DNA of 64,000 nucleotides, from NCBI GenBank assembly GCA_030848705.1, contig CM061236.1:57183481-57247480 (forward strand), written 5' to 3'. The translations under genes were made by a program, and so were the position numbers. Positions 43,924 through 56,101 of the stretch are shown in pieces. Position 1 is the first letter of the stretch. Each line of letters opens with the position of its first letter. This DNA comes from Heracleum sosnowskyi. Taxonomy: Eukaryota > Streptophyta > Magnoliopsida > Apiales > Apiaceae. The notes under the pieces were generated by a model, which had not been told where the DNA came from, ran no database searches, and saw only the letters and a list, made by a program, of their open reading frames with translations.

Positions 43924-46900
43924 ATGGTTGGAGAATTTATTATAACCAAGACTAATCATGTCTCGTTTCAGAATCTGCAAGCCATTACGAATTTACGATT
44001 TCGTGCATGGGCAGAATTTCTGAATACACGTTCGTTAGTGGCATATTCTTTAAGTACTCCTGTAGTCCTTTGCATCGATCAATTGACTGAGTCGTACACA
44101 ACCGCCACGGATACAACTGAGAATAACGTAAGGTCCTTCAGTTTTGTTGTGCCAGGGGGCAGAACAATAAGGGTGACGGAACATGATTTTAATAGAATCC
44201 TACATTTTCCTACAGAAAACCTTGTTCCGGATCCCACGACTGAGGAGATACATGCTTTCTTCACTCTCATAAGAAGTCAACAACCTAACTTCTTTGTGGG
44301 AGAGTTCCTTAAGCATTACTTGACAAAGCCATGGAACTTTTTCTTTCATACCCTAATCCATGTTTTTACTGCCAAGCTAACAAATCTGCATGGTATTCCC
44401 TTATTCCTTCAAAAGATAGGGTTTTCCATTGCTCACAATAGGCATATTAACATAGGAAGGCTACTGATTGATCAAGTCATTCTGTGCATGGGACCACTGG
44501 ATGAAAGAACAGGCATCGATGATGTGCTTTGTTTCTATCCTAGGTTCCTACAGCTAATTCTCAATGATATCTTAACAGATGAGGATGAAGCCACACAGGA
44601 GTGCATGAGGATGAAGAGCAATGCCATAACTGCTTTGATCAGAAAGAATCATCTTCCAGGAGTACCCACTGTTCTCACAGATTATCTAAGAACGGTGCCC
44701 CTACCACTTCTGCCCCCAGGGGAACAGGTAATTGAAGGTAATATTCCTCCACCTCAACCTGAAATGGCACATGAACCAATGGATGTTGATCCAGAGCCCT
44801 CAATGGCCATTCCTGACTAGGAGGTTGCAAACCCACAACCTCTAACCACGGTCGAAGAGCCTTTGGAAGAGCTAAATGAAACAATAAACACACCTCCTTC
44901 CCCTCCTATACCCAGTAAACAAACATCCTTGAGTGTAGAGGGAGATAGTGCCAAAGCAGCACGACATAAGGAGATACACCCTTCAACAACAGCTATGCCT
45001 TCCTCTAAAAGGAGAAGAACAGAAACTGAGGCAACTGTTGATACTTCATTTCTCTCATCCAAAGAACCCTTCACAGATTTTTCTAATTTTGATTGGGTAA
45101 TGCTAACGAAAGCTATATCTGAACCAATAGCTCAATCAAGTAAGGAAGAATTGACGGAAGCAACTGGTGTTCCGACCATATTACGGTCAGGTTCACTGGT
45201 TGAAGGTTCTAAGAACCAAGGGTCTTCACAGACGTCGAGAGAAGGCTTTGACCTAAATGCACAATCTAAAGGGTCATTGTCTACCTCCCCAGATGGAACA
45301 TATCTGGATCCTGCGGGTAAAGGGTCTGACGTAGGTGCAGATCGGCAACTCGGTGACAATGAATCAATTACTATTGAGGAGTCAACTAAGGTTAAGTCTT
45401 CACAGACTCAAGGGGAAGGTTCAGGATCTCTGCTGTTAATAGAGCCTGATTCTACCCTCCTAGAGATTCAAACTCTAGATCCTTCAAAGGATATATCATC
45501 TACGGATGATCAGCAACTTGGTTTATCCAAGGACGGGGACTTGCGAAGCCCCATTGCACCACCGGTGACCTCCTTAAAGACGGCTATGGTGTTTTCTTCT
45601 GCAGGTACAACTAGCACAAAGGGATTGAGTGAAACAAAAACACTTACACCTGGTCTGAGTGGGAAAGGTAAAATGAGTGAAACACTGACAGAAACGTTGA
45701 GTGTACACTCAGAGCCAAACGTGAGGAGTGACACCCTAACCCTTCCAAATATTGATGATTTGCTATTACCGACAGAACGAGAAAGACATGTTCAATCCAC
45801 TCTCAAGGAGATGACAGTTCACGAAAAACAAGGAAATCCACTATTCAAGGTTCCACTGCGACCTTCCTTTGACCAAGGGATCTCCTCTGGTCAAGCCGAT
45901 GCTTCTTTAAAGACTATTCAAGAGAAGGTTGACTTGGCTGCAGCTGATTCCAGAAGAACTTATCGGGTCTTAGGCAGTTCATCTGGCACTATAACAGGTA
46001 CTAAACTGTCAGTGGACTCCTTGAAGAAGGAAGCTATGGAAGAACTGGTCGAACTGAGGAGTGTCGTCAAAGAGCTTAAAGATGGATTCATGAATGAAGT
46101 TGATGCTTTGTCACAAGGACAGGAAGCTTTGAGAGAGGACGTTCTGGTTATCCGGGATGGTCAAGCGCGGGTAAAAGATGCAATGAATAAACTTTCGAGA
46201 GTGGAGTCTAACCTGAACAAGAGGCTGGATCATATGGAAAAGACTACCAACTCAAGATTGGATAACATTGACCAGACGCTAGCTTCTATGAATGAGATGA
46301 ATAAGCAGATTATGGATTTCTTGGACAATCAAGGTGACGGAGTACAGTCAATCTGGACTATGCTGAAGAACCAACAAACTGGACAACCTGGTCCTTCAAA
46401 TCAGCAACCTGATCCTTCTACTACCTTTTATGCTGAGGATGCTTTCGTCGAGGATTCCTCAACTAAGGGGGAGAAAGTTGGAGATAGGGAGAAAGGTATG
46501 GATGGATGGGGAGTTTGGGAAACGGTTGAAGCTATTCCGATAAGACAGTACTGGATAGAAGAACTTGTACAAGAAGAGAACAGTGAAGAGGGATTTGAGG
46601 TCATGCAAGAGCAACCAATTCAGGAGGAGCATGAGCCATATTATCCAGAGCCTGTTGAATATCCAATCTGGGAGGATAATATGGAAGAAGAAGCAAATCC
46701 TCTATCACAAGAAGAAGAAGCTGCCTTGGAAGCGATAAGAGCTCAAAGAGCTGCAATAGATGCCAGGCAAGCTGAGAAAGAGAAACAACAAGCAGTTCTG
46801 CGAAGTGAAAAACTGAAGAGGTTCAAGATGTATAGTGAAGTGAGGAAGAAGAAGATGATTGATCTGGCAAAGAAAGAAGGTAATGAATGGGAGATGACTT

Positions 46901-47697
46901 ATAAAACCTTTTGCGGAGTTGAAGACGGATTAGAAGTCAACGACAATGCTGAGGTGGAAGTTATCATTCAGAACATCAGAAGTGCCAATCTTGAAGATCA
47001 GACTTACTTCACAGCATTGAGAAACTCTGTGGTCTTTCTGAAAGCAGGGGTTAAAGCAAATGGAGCCTGGAACATCCTGATCAATTTTCTTGAGAAAGGT
47101 ACATTTGTGATTTCCACTAAGTTTTTAGAACAGAGAACATACACAGAACTGCAGGTGATACTCATCAAGATTCAAAGAACTACAAGACTAAATGAACTGC
47201 TCCGTGAGCATGTTAAGGAGATCTTGATGAAAGTCGGTCCAGAGATTACTGAAGATCCTCCAATGGTTAGATTCATGACGAATGACTTGTTCAGAATCTG
47301 CTATTTGGCTGAGGACAAACTGAGAGACTATCCAAGCAAATATCTAATATCAGTTGAGAAGTATCTTAGATCCACTGGATTCTCATCAACGGAGAATGAC
47401 AAAACAGCAGACACTCTTAGAAGATTTCTAATGGAGAATATTCCTTATTATAGGAAAAGAGTGGAAAGAGGATTGGAAGTGCATACCAGATTACCAAACA
47501 TGCCAAAGCTAAACAAGGAAGATGTTAACATTGCATGGTTATGGGCTGGAGTGGGTCAAGAGGTTGAATATATTGGAAGACACATCCAAGGAGCAATCCT
47601 TAAACCTGGAGAACCACTGCACTATCTATCAGTGATTGATTATCAAGCTGCTACCTCCGATCCAATGATTGAAGAAGGTGAGATCGGAATGGACTGA
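43924..47697 (+). pseudogene. Third ORF of element F (1,258 codons, one in-frame TAG)
   Basis: It is one frame throughout. A TAG at 44818-44820 splits it into 298 and 944 codons; the context GACTAGGAG suggests an original CAG. Residues about 1-270 form the helical domain (KPWNFFFHTLIHVFTAKLTNL, FYPRFLQLILNDIL) that parallels the C-family domain. About 300-690 is disordered, about 697-802 is a coiled coil, TKGEK follows near 847 with an internal polypurine tract at 46467-46474, and an acidic then basic segment leads to a C-terminal helical domain (about 1025-1258). No signal peptide or membrane segment is seen. Bases 47698-47919 are untranslated tail. Function is unknown. Confidence 0.85.
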
Positions 47698-47919
47698 AGA
47701 TTGAAGCAAAGAACAAAAGAACTATCAGCTCAGACTAGAGGAGCAACTTCATTGTATAAAGTTTTATTGTTTTTTGATTTATGAAATCTGGAAATGTATA
47801 TATATCTGATCCAGAATGCATTTAATATTATTCAAGCTGTCTTACTTTAATTAGTTTAATGTTTCCTTAGTTAGTTGAGTTATCCTCGAGGTATTTGCTT
47901 GTCGAACTCTATCCAATCA

Positions 47920-47932
47920 AATAGGGGGAGAT
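47920..47932 (+). other. Polypurine tract of element F
   Basis: AATAGGGGGAGAT lies directly before the LTR start TGTAAAGC. Confidence 0.85.
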
Positions 47933-49047
47933 TGTAAAGCATAATGTAACATAAGATGAAACAGAGATAACTACAACTCAACGAAGGACAAGACAGACAA
48001 TAATATTAACAGAAGCACAGGAATCCAGGATCAAAGAAGATAAGGTAAACTCAAAAAATCAAAATACGTTATGTATTCTTGAAGTCCGTAAACAGGTCAC
48101 GGAAAGAAGTTCATGAAAATGTTCAAGCCTCAGTGACAGTAAAAGGAACAAGACTTTCAAGACGACAGAAGTATGTGAATGATTTAGGGTTAAGTACCAC
48201 AGGATTCCAGTGATTTATTTGAAGCAACCAGAACGACAAGGGACTTATCAGAAGCATTGAATTGAAGACATAAAAGAAGAATTGATCAAGTGTTATTCAT
48301 ATGTGAACCAGACCAGTTGCACTAGGTGACGACACTTAAAAGATCAAGTTGTTTTATCGTCTCAGAAGAAAGTGATACAGTCTATTACTTAAACACCCAG
48401 GAGCTCAGGAGTAATCATTAAAAGATATAAGACAAGAAAAAAAATGATTCGATAGTTTTTCAATTAAGAAAACTATCGAATGATATAAAAATTGATTCAT
48501 TGAAAACCACTTTACCTTAATTTAGTATTCGATAGTTTTTATTTAAAAACTATCGAATGATAAATTAAGTTAAGTCATTCGATGGTTTTTAATTAGGAGC
48601 AGGTGAAAAGTATTCTTGTTTTACACGTTGATTTTGAAGATGGACGGCCAAGATTGATTCTTCAATTTAGGTTAGATAGTTTTCAAAAGAAAAGTCTACA
48701 ATTACTAACAGAGGAAGAAGTGTCTTCTTCAGTTAAGGCAAAACACACAGAGACATTACTGAGAGAGAGAATTGAGCCGGAGAAATTATCAGAGAAATTA
48801 ATAGTGCTCAGAACTTGATCATTGTATTGAATTTGTGTAACCTTAAACTCATTGAAGTTAATCTACGGATTAGAAATTGTAGCACCCCTCGAGGTTTATA
48901 TTTATAAAAAGATATATTCCCCGAATCTTGGTTTGGTTTGGTGTGTTTGATTTTGTTATAGAACTGAATGATTTATCCGCGAACGAAATTAAATTATTTG
49001 TGAGTATCGTATTCAACCTCCCCTTCTACGATACTTTGGACCTAACA
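47933..49047 (+). repeat. 3' LTR of element F
   Basis: It runs from TGTAAAGC to CCTAACA, 1,115 bp, and matches the solo LTR H (58079-59205). At 48449-48595 it has word pairs that form perfect hairpins: ATTCGATAGTTTTT faces AAAACTATCGAAT twice. Confidence 0.92.
49003..49035 (+). other. U5 hairpin, F version
   Basis: Stem AGTATCGTA (49003-49011) pairs with TACGATACT (49027-49035), 9 bp, around the loop TTCAACCTCCCCTTC. The same stem occurs in H (59161-59193). Confidence 0.75.
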
Positions 49048-50415
49048 TCAGTGAGAGACTCCGATGTGGTGGCAGGTACACTTCTAGTAAATTCTGTTAA
49101 TTCTAAAGTGTTGATAGATTCAGGAGCTACTAAGTCGTTTATTTCGGAAACGTTTGCTCGTAAATTGAATTGTTTAATGGAACCCTCAAGTGGAGTGTTG
49201 AGTGTAGAAATAGCTAACCAGGATCGTATACCGGTCAATTCGTATTGTCCCCGTTGTGAAATTGAGATTTTAGGGAGTCGTTTTTATGCTGATTTATTAC
49301 CTTTCAAGTTGGGAGAATTTGATGTTATTTTAGGAATGGATTGGTTAACTGATTATGATGCACGTATTGATTGTAAGGATAAGAGGGTTACTTTAGTTAC
49401 CCCAGAAAAGAAAGAAGTGATATTTAAAGGAGAGAAACAAACGAAGAAATTTTTGACAATGATTCAGACTAAGAGGTTATTAAAACAAGGATGTGAGGCT
49501 TATCTCGCATATGTGATAGATACAGGGAAGGAAGTTTCTAAGTTAGAAGATATTCCAGTCGTGAGTGAGTTTCCAGATGTTTTTCCAGAAGAGTTACCAG
49601 GACTACCTCCGGATAGAGAGATTGAGTTCGCGATAGACTTAACACCAGGTGCGGAACCAGTATCCAAAGCACCGTACAGAATGGCACCAGTGGAGAAGAA
49701 GGAATTAGCTAAGCAATTGCAGGAATTGTTAGACAAAGGAATTATCAGACCCATCGTTTCTCCGTGGGGAGCACTAGTGTTGTTTGTCAAAAAGAAGGAT
49801 GGAAGTATGAGACTTTGTATAGATTATCGGGAGTTAAACAAACTAACCATCAAGAACAAGTATCCATTGCCCAGAATAGATGATTTGTTTGACCAGTTAA
49901 AAGGAGCGGTTCATTTTTCTAAGATTGATCTACGATCAGGATATCACCGATTGAAGGTTAAACCAGACGATATACCGAAGACAGCTTTTCGAACAAGGTA
50001 TGGACATTATGAGTTTTTAGTAATGGCGTTTGGATTAACGAATGCACCAGCAGCTTTTATGGATTTAATGAACAAGATTTTAAGAAGTATTTGGATGAGT
50101 TTGTAGTGGTATTCATCGATGATATTTTGATATATTCCAAGACGGAAGAAGAACATGCGAATCATTTGTGGATTGTGTTGGAGATTTTAAGACAAGAAGG
50201 ACTATACGCAAAATTTTCAAAGTGTGAATTCTGGTTAAGGGAAGTTCATTTCCTAGGGCACGTGGTAAGTAGTGAAGGCATTAAAGTAGATCCAGCCAAG
50301 ATTGAAGCAGTGAAGGATTGGGAAAGACCAAGGACACCAACTGAAGTTAGAAGTTTCTTGGGATTAGCCGGATATTATCGGAGATTTGTACAGGATTTTG
50401 CAAAGATAGCTACTC
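49048..50415 (+). pseudogene. Element G: Gypsy protease and RT, interrupted
   Basis: This is Tekay-type pol. The protease site is LIDSGATKSFI near 49110-49145. RT follows with PIVSPWGALVLFVKKKDGSMRLCIDYRELNK, RIDDLFDQLKGAVHFSKIDLRSGYH and the FIDDILIYSK catalytic box near 50115. A one-base deletion near 50083 puts the catalytic box in a new frame (the frame ends at 50106 and the other resumes at about 50091). F is inserted at the left edge and C at the right (duplication TACTC, 50411-50415). The coding sequence resumes at 63467. No start codon belongs to it here; ATGs upstream are in the F LTR. Confidence 0.9.
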
Positions 50416-50922
50416 TGTTGCCCAGTAATAATCTATTGTAGAAAGGGGGTTGAATACAATAGTATAAGATAATCGACTTCTTAATGTATATATCACAAAT
50501 ATGAAAGAAAGATAACAGCTTTATTAAATCTGATATAAAACTGTTACAAACTCTCTCAAGAAATTCTGATGTTCTTGAGAGCTTCTAACTTGATTCGCAT
50601 CGAACCAAAACCAAAACTGTGTTTATATACTACACAGCTTCTCTATCAATGATAAGTCCTAATCAATTACAAAGATTGAAACCTATCTATAATTGATAGC
50701 TACATCCTACAAACCAGGAACCGACAGAATAAACTTCCATGTTTAACTAGACTCCAAATATAACTCGAAGTAGGAATCCTGATCAGCTTCCAGTCCTGAT
50801 GATCAATCCTGATCCCAGTCCTGATATGTATCTCAATCCTGACGACCATGTAATCCTGATGACGTCAGCAATCCTGATCAGTTGAGTCTAGCTCCTGACG
50901 ATCATTGAATTCTGATCTAACA
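50416..50922 (-). repeat. 3' LTR of element C
   Basis: Plus-strand ends are TGTTGCCCAG and GATCTAACA. It contains the U5 hairpin (50433-50462), a 10-bp hairpin (CTCTCAAGAA/TTCTTGAGAG, about 50554-50582), a sense-strand AATAAA and eight CCTGAT/C words within about 125 bp (50776-50900). Confidence 0.95.
50433..50462 (-). other. U5 hairpin, C version
   Basis: Stem CTATTGTA (50433-50440) pairs with TACAATAG (50455-50462), 8 bp, around a 14-nt loop that reads TTCAACCCCCTTTC on the sense strand. It is also present at 62972-63001 and, in B, at 18707-18736. Confidence 0.75.
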
Positions 50923-50936
50923 ATCTCCCCCAATCT
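50923..50936 (-). other. Polypurine tract of element C
   Basis: The sense strand AGATTGGGGGAGAT abuts the LTR. Bases 50937-51031 are the untranslated tail of the third ORF. Confidence 0.85.
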
Positions 50937-51031
50937 CATACTTTGTGAAATAAAGTATAGATTCCTAAGATTCAATGATGTCAAAAACATATATACAAAA
51001 TGTACAGAATCTGCAGCAACAACTTATCTGT

Positions 51032-54000
51032 TTAAATTCTTTGATAGAACAAATTCATCTTCAAGAAGTTGGATAACAAATTTTCTTCTTTTTCTTCAAG
51101 AATTTGAATCAGTCTTTCCTTAAGATTTCTGAGTTCTTCATCTTCCTCATTAATCTGGTAGATAGCTGCTCTGAGATTCAATATGGAGTTTCTCTGAAGA
51201 CTATGCTCTTCAAGCAAAAGATAAGCAATTTCCTTCCCATCAGGATTGAGAGTAAGATGAGTCATGCCAAAATTTACTTCTTTAACAGCAGTACCCCTTT
51301 GCATTTCCACATCTTGACCTCTTTGATTTAAGTACATGGGAGTATAATTACCATTGAAATTACTGTTTCCATCCAGTCTTCTTCTTATTGTTGACAAAAT
51401 CATGTCACTCCATTCTTTGCATATTTGATTCTTCGATCTCAAAAGATAATGAACATATTTCAGTTCCTATATAGTTTTCATCAGCAGATCTTGAATAGAT
51501 AAAATCTTCACACTACCATCTTTCATGAAGTACATAAGCTTTTCTTTCTTGTCAAAACCATCATGACAATCTATAACTATATCAACAGCTAATAAATTGT
51601 TCAGGTTTTCAGAAGTTAAAGTACCTCCAATTTCAGTTAAGGAGTAAGGATCAACATATGACATATTCAGATATTCAGCATCCCTGTGTCCAATACCTCC
51701 TCTTGAATTACTTGTCAATTGCTTCAGATTTGAAAACATCTTTAACCAGAGTGCTTTTGATCTAACCATCCCAGATAAATCAACAATACTTGAAGTGCTT
51801 GTAATAATTCCTCCAGACTGAAAATTGATAAGTGTATCACAACTTAATGTGCTAATATGTTTCCACTTCTTATCCTTTTCCTTTTCAAAGGCATAGCTTC
51901 TTTCCAGTGAAGATTCTTGTCTGCTTGGGTTCCTCCACACTCTTCTGTTTGAGAGTTTAAGCCTTTGTACATAGAGATTGAAATCTCTATTTGTTGATCT
52001 TGTAATTTCACTTCTTCTGGCTTCTTCTTCTTCATCTACTTCCTTGTTGTGAGAATCAACCACAGTAGATAAAATTATCAAGTCAATCTCTTGCAGAATT
52101 TCAGAATCATCAGGATCTTGAATATTATCATGAACAACATCAGGATTAGATTCTTCAATTTGATTTGTATTGCAGAGAGTTGATTTTCTTGATTTTCTTC
52201 TCAATTCAGGTTCTTCTTCAATATTTCCATCATCACCAAAAGTAGATCTGTCAAGAACTACTAGAGTTTGAATAGGTTCAGGAATTTCTTCAATTCTTAA
52301 CCCTCGAGACCTTGTCTGTCTAGGTATTGTTTGAGTTGAAGAACCTCTTCTACTTCTTCTAGCTCCTCTCCTACCTCTGCTTCCTCTACCTCTAGCAGGA
52401 ACAGGGTTATTAAAGCTTTCCATCATTTCTCTATGTTGTCTTAAGAATTCTTCATGTGAGAGATCAGGATATTCTTCACTTGCTGTAGAGAGTGCTTTTC
52501 TTGCATATAATTGTTGAACTCTTTTATCAGTGTGATATAGAGTAACAATTCTGCCATCTTTTGTAGAAAACTTCTGGAATAAATTTGATGCATCTTCAGG
52601 ATTATCAATAATCACATCTTCATCACCTTCAGGAATTGTAGCAACAATATGTCCATGACCAGATGTCAGGATTTGTTCTTCCGTCAGGATCTGAGATTGC
52701 ACCAACGTTCTTACGGTCTTAACTCCAGAATCAGAAACATGAGTTGACTGCGTTGTTTGACTTTGTGAAGTTTGAATTGTAGACTTCATAACAGCAGCAT
52801 CAGAGGTTTCTCCTTGTATCACTATGTCACTACCATCATCTCCAGTATCATCATCATTATTCCTTAATACTAGATCAGGTGTGCATTTTGTCCGACTAAC
52901 CTTCTCCCCCTTTTTGACATCAGGATTTGACAATAAATTCAAAATTAAGGAAAGAGAGGCTTGAATGTCAGTTACCTTAGTATCCAGAGAATCAATCCGT
53001 CTGTTGATAGAGGTTTGTTCAGAAATAACAGATTTCACTTGGGATTCTATTACCCTTAGTTGAAAAGCAGTAGGCACCTTTGTAAAATTTTGAGAAATAT
53101 CATTCCTCACCAACTCAGTTGAGTTCTTGATAGAATCAATCTCACTTTTTAGACTTTTGGATAACAAAGTTGTAGCCTTCAGATGATTCTTCAAGTCTTG
53201 ATTCTCTATAGATTTCACTGCATCATAGGCATGTTCCAAAGCAGAAGAATAACTTACAGATTCAGCAGATCTGTGCCATGAATTGTTCCATTCATTCTGT
53301 CTAAGTGCCTCAGCAGGATTAAAGGAAGGAATAGAAAAATTTTGTCTCTGATCTTTCCCAGTGGAAGCTTTGCCAGCCATATATGTACTTGATGAACCAA
53401 AATTAGTTCCAAGACTAATTTTGAGTGCTGTAGCAAACTGTTCCTTCTCTTTTCGATTCTCATCATCATCACTATCATCAGAGTCATTATCATCAGTACA
53501 ATGAGTATCATCAGGATCAGGAATAGCTATACCTTTCATTTTATCCTGTGAATCTGTGATAGGATGATCCATTGGTCTTGAACGAAGTGGCTGTATCAGG
53601 ATAGGTTCAACATCAGGAGCACCACTAGCGTCAGGATGAACACCGTCAGGATTTGATATGCTTGCATCAGTATTTGCTACCAATGGTTCTTGTGGAGCTT
53701 GAGGTTCAGAAGCTTCTTCAACACTTTGAGTCAAAGGTTCTTGTGTGCTTCCCTCATTGACAGTATCCTCGACCAATCTTTGAACTTTATCTACACCAGA
53801 AATCCCTTGAGCATTGTCAGGAAATTTCTCAGAAACTGTAGCTTGGCCTGCATCTTCACTTTGAGAAGATGGTTCTTGTGTAGCTGGAATGTCGATGTCT
53901 TCATTCTCCCTTTGAGAAAATGGTTCTTGTGGGACCATTCCACTAGCTAAGCCTTCACTCAAACTTTGATTGAGTGGTTCTTGTGTGGCTGGATCATCAG

Positions 54001-55603
54001 AAAGAGCTGCTGAACCACTTTGAGGTTCAGGTTCTTGTGGGCTTGATCCTTTCAGTTTCTTCTGTCTCTGATAGACTAACTCTTCTGCCTTCCTTAGCTT
54101 TTCCATTGGATGTTTTATCCCAAGATTGGAAGCAGCAGCACCATACTTCTCCCATGAAATATCAACATGTCTTTTTGTTGGAGAGTCCTGTGCTGGAGAG
54201 TCTGAAATATTAACCACTTGACTTGGTGCAGCATCAGGAATACTAACATCAGGATTTGCTTGAGCAGTTGAAACTGATTGCTCATTCAGAATAGAAGTGT
54301 CCTGTACATCAGTATCCTGTTTCTTTTCTAAAGGAATATGATACCTGCTTTTTGATAACTTCCTTTTCTTCTGTGGTGTAGACAATGGAACCACAGCTGC
54401 AGTAGCAGTATCAGCAACTTCCTTATTCACATTCATCACAGAGGATATAGGTAAATCATCCTCTGAGTCAGTCTCATCCCTGAGCACTAACTTTCTTTTA
54501 ACAGAAACAGCCTCACCTCTCTTTGCAGCTTTCTTCACCAGGACCCCTTGTACACCCCCTTGTAACTTCTTTTTAGTGATAGGTGTAGAGGAAAAGTCCT
54601 TTGAACCTGATTGCCTTCCTGACACATCAGTTCTAGCTGACTTCTTTGCTTTTACAACTAAAGTCTTTTGAGAGACATTAGAGGTGACAGTTGACTGTTT
54701 AGACTGTTTAGGATGAATGCTTGGGTTAGGAACAAGGTGTGATTGGCCTTGCCCCATAGCATTAGCAATTAAACCATAACAAGTAGGCATTTTCCTATGT
54801 AAGAAAAACCTAACCTCATCAGGAATAAAAGCATTTCCTATGAAACCATTTGCCTTATCACTGTTGACTAAGGACTTAATATTATTCTCAGTAATTCTAC
54901 AGATAGGTAGAACTACATCATTCTCAAAAACAACATTAGGACACAAGTGATTAAATATCAACTGTAAAAATCTAAGAAAATAGACAGAACCTAACTTATC
55001 TGATTTCCTATCACTTAAAGCTTTTAAGATAAACGACCCATAATCAAACACTGTAGAGTGGATAAGAGAGTACCCAATTTTAAGAGATCCTGATGGAAGA
55101 GCATCAAAATTTGATGTCTTGTTCAGGAAACAGCGGTTGATCGTATCAAAGAAGAAATTCCATTCCTTCTTAAGCTTTGTCCTAAAGAGATTGCCATGTC
55201 TCTTTACTTCACCATTGTAGCCCAACTTTGTAACAAACTCAAAAAGAGTAGAGTCCGAAACATTAGCAGGAATAGCATCACCAAGAACAGGTAAATGCAG
55301 GGCTTCCTCCACAATTGCAGGAGTCACATAGTGAGTAATTCCATTATGTTCAAAACTCATCAAGATAGTGTCAGAATACCCTTTGTCAAAAGTAACTGAG
55401 TTCCACACCTGCATTACAGACTTAAAAGAAACACTTGCAGGTTCTGTTAAAGCAAACTTCAATGGGCTTGAAGCTAGAAAATCTTGAATTATATGAAACT
55501 CATTGGGTAAATCTTGATGATTTAGAATAGCCACAAAATTGTTAGTGGCAAAAGTAACACCACTAATCACTGTTTGTTTGTTCATGAATGATGAAGACGC
55601 CAT
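51032..55603 (-). pseudogene. Third ORF of element C (about 1,520 codons, one in-frame TAG)
   Basis: It starts at ATG 55603 in a good context (TTACAATGGC). Residues 1-285 form the helical domain (LKKEWNFFFDTINRCFLNKTSNFDALPS, VYFLRFLQLIFNHLCP). Residues 290-780 are disordered with repeated QEP peptides, about 788-890 a coiled coil, KKGEK near 898 with the internal polypurine tract (52903-52910), and an Arg/Gly-rich basic stretch near 1068-1090 that could bind nucleic acid. The last 290 codons are a C-terminal domain ending in a charged helix. The only break is TAG at 51467-51469, where B reads CAG; the 136 codons after it remain open. Family words CATCAGGAT recur from 52090 to 54260. Function is unknown. 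Confidence 0.87.
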
Positions 55604-56101
55604 TGTAATTCTTAAAAATCTTGAGAATTGATGTTTTTAAAATAGTTAGGGTTCGTGAGCACAGAGAGATAGAAAATCGAAAAACTGATGATGAGAGAGT
55701 AATTAATGATTTAGAATAAGTAAAAGTATTTTGTTAGAACAAAACTTTACTCTCAATAACAGGTGGCAAGATATGATTTGTGCACAAATAATTAGTGGAC
55801 AGATTACGTGTGTAATTTAAATGAAACTGCACCGCTTTTTATGTGTATGTATATGTATATCTATAACAGTGCAACACACGCGCGCATACAGTTGTCCTAC
55901 TAAAACTCAACCGTCCATCAGCAGATACTGACGAAAAATTAGGCACAAATTAAGCAATGAAATACTGACCTGAACATCAGGATTGACCAGTTGACTTCCT
56001 GTCAGGATTGCATCCTATCAGGATTTGATCAAAGAAAACATACCTTTCTGAATAACCATCAGGATTTGACAGTTATCAGGATTTCCTCTCCGTAGCTTTC
56101 C
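55604..56101 (-). promoter_or_regulatory. C spacer between pol and third ORF
   Basis: This is non-coding. Five copies of the family word (TCAGGATT) cluster at 55975-56085 on the pol side. Nearer the ORF there is a weak TATA-like CATAAAAAG (sense, 55835-55843) and a CT-rich leader-like stretch at about 55640-55700. The layout, words then promoter then ATG, matches A and F. Confidence 0.4.

Larger units (their letters stand above)
41563..49047 (+). mobile_element. Element F: SIRE-type Copia element, 5' part missing
   Basis: It holds the end of pol (41563-42481), a 1.4-kb spacer, a third ORF (43924-47697), a polypurine tract and a 3' LTR (47933-49047). The left side is interrupted by element E and the remainder is outside or deleted. 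On the right it abuts the protease codons of Gypsy element G; the candidate target duplication is TCAGT (49048-49052). Confidence 0.88.

Noticed and set aside
51467..51469. Programmed readthrough of the TAG in the C third ORF
   Set aside because: B has a plain CAG at this codon and the natural stop lies further on, so this is a mutation.
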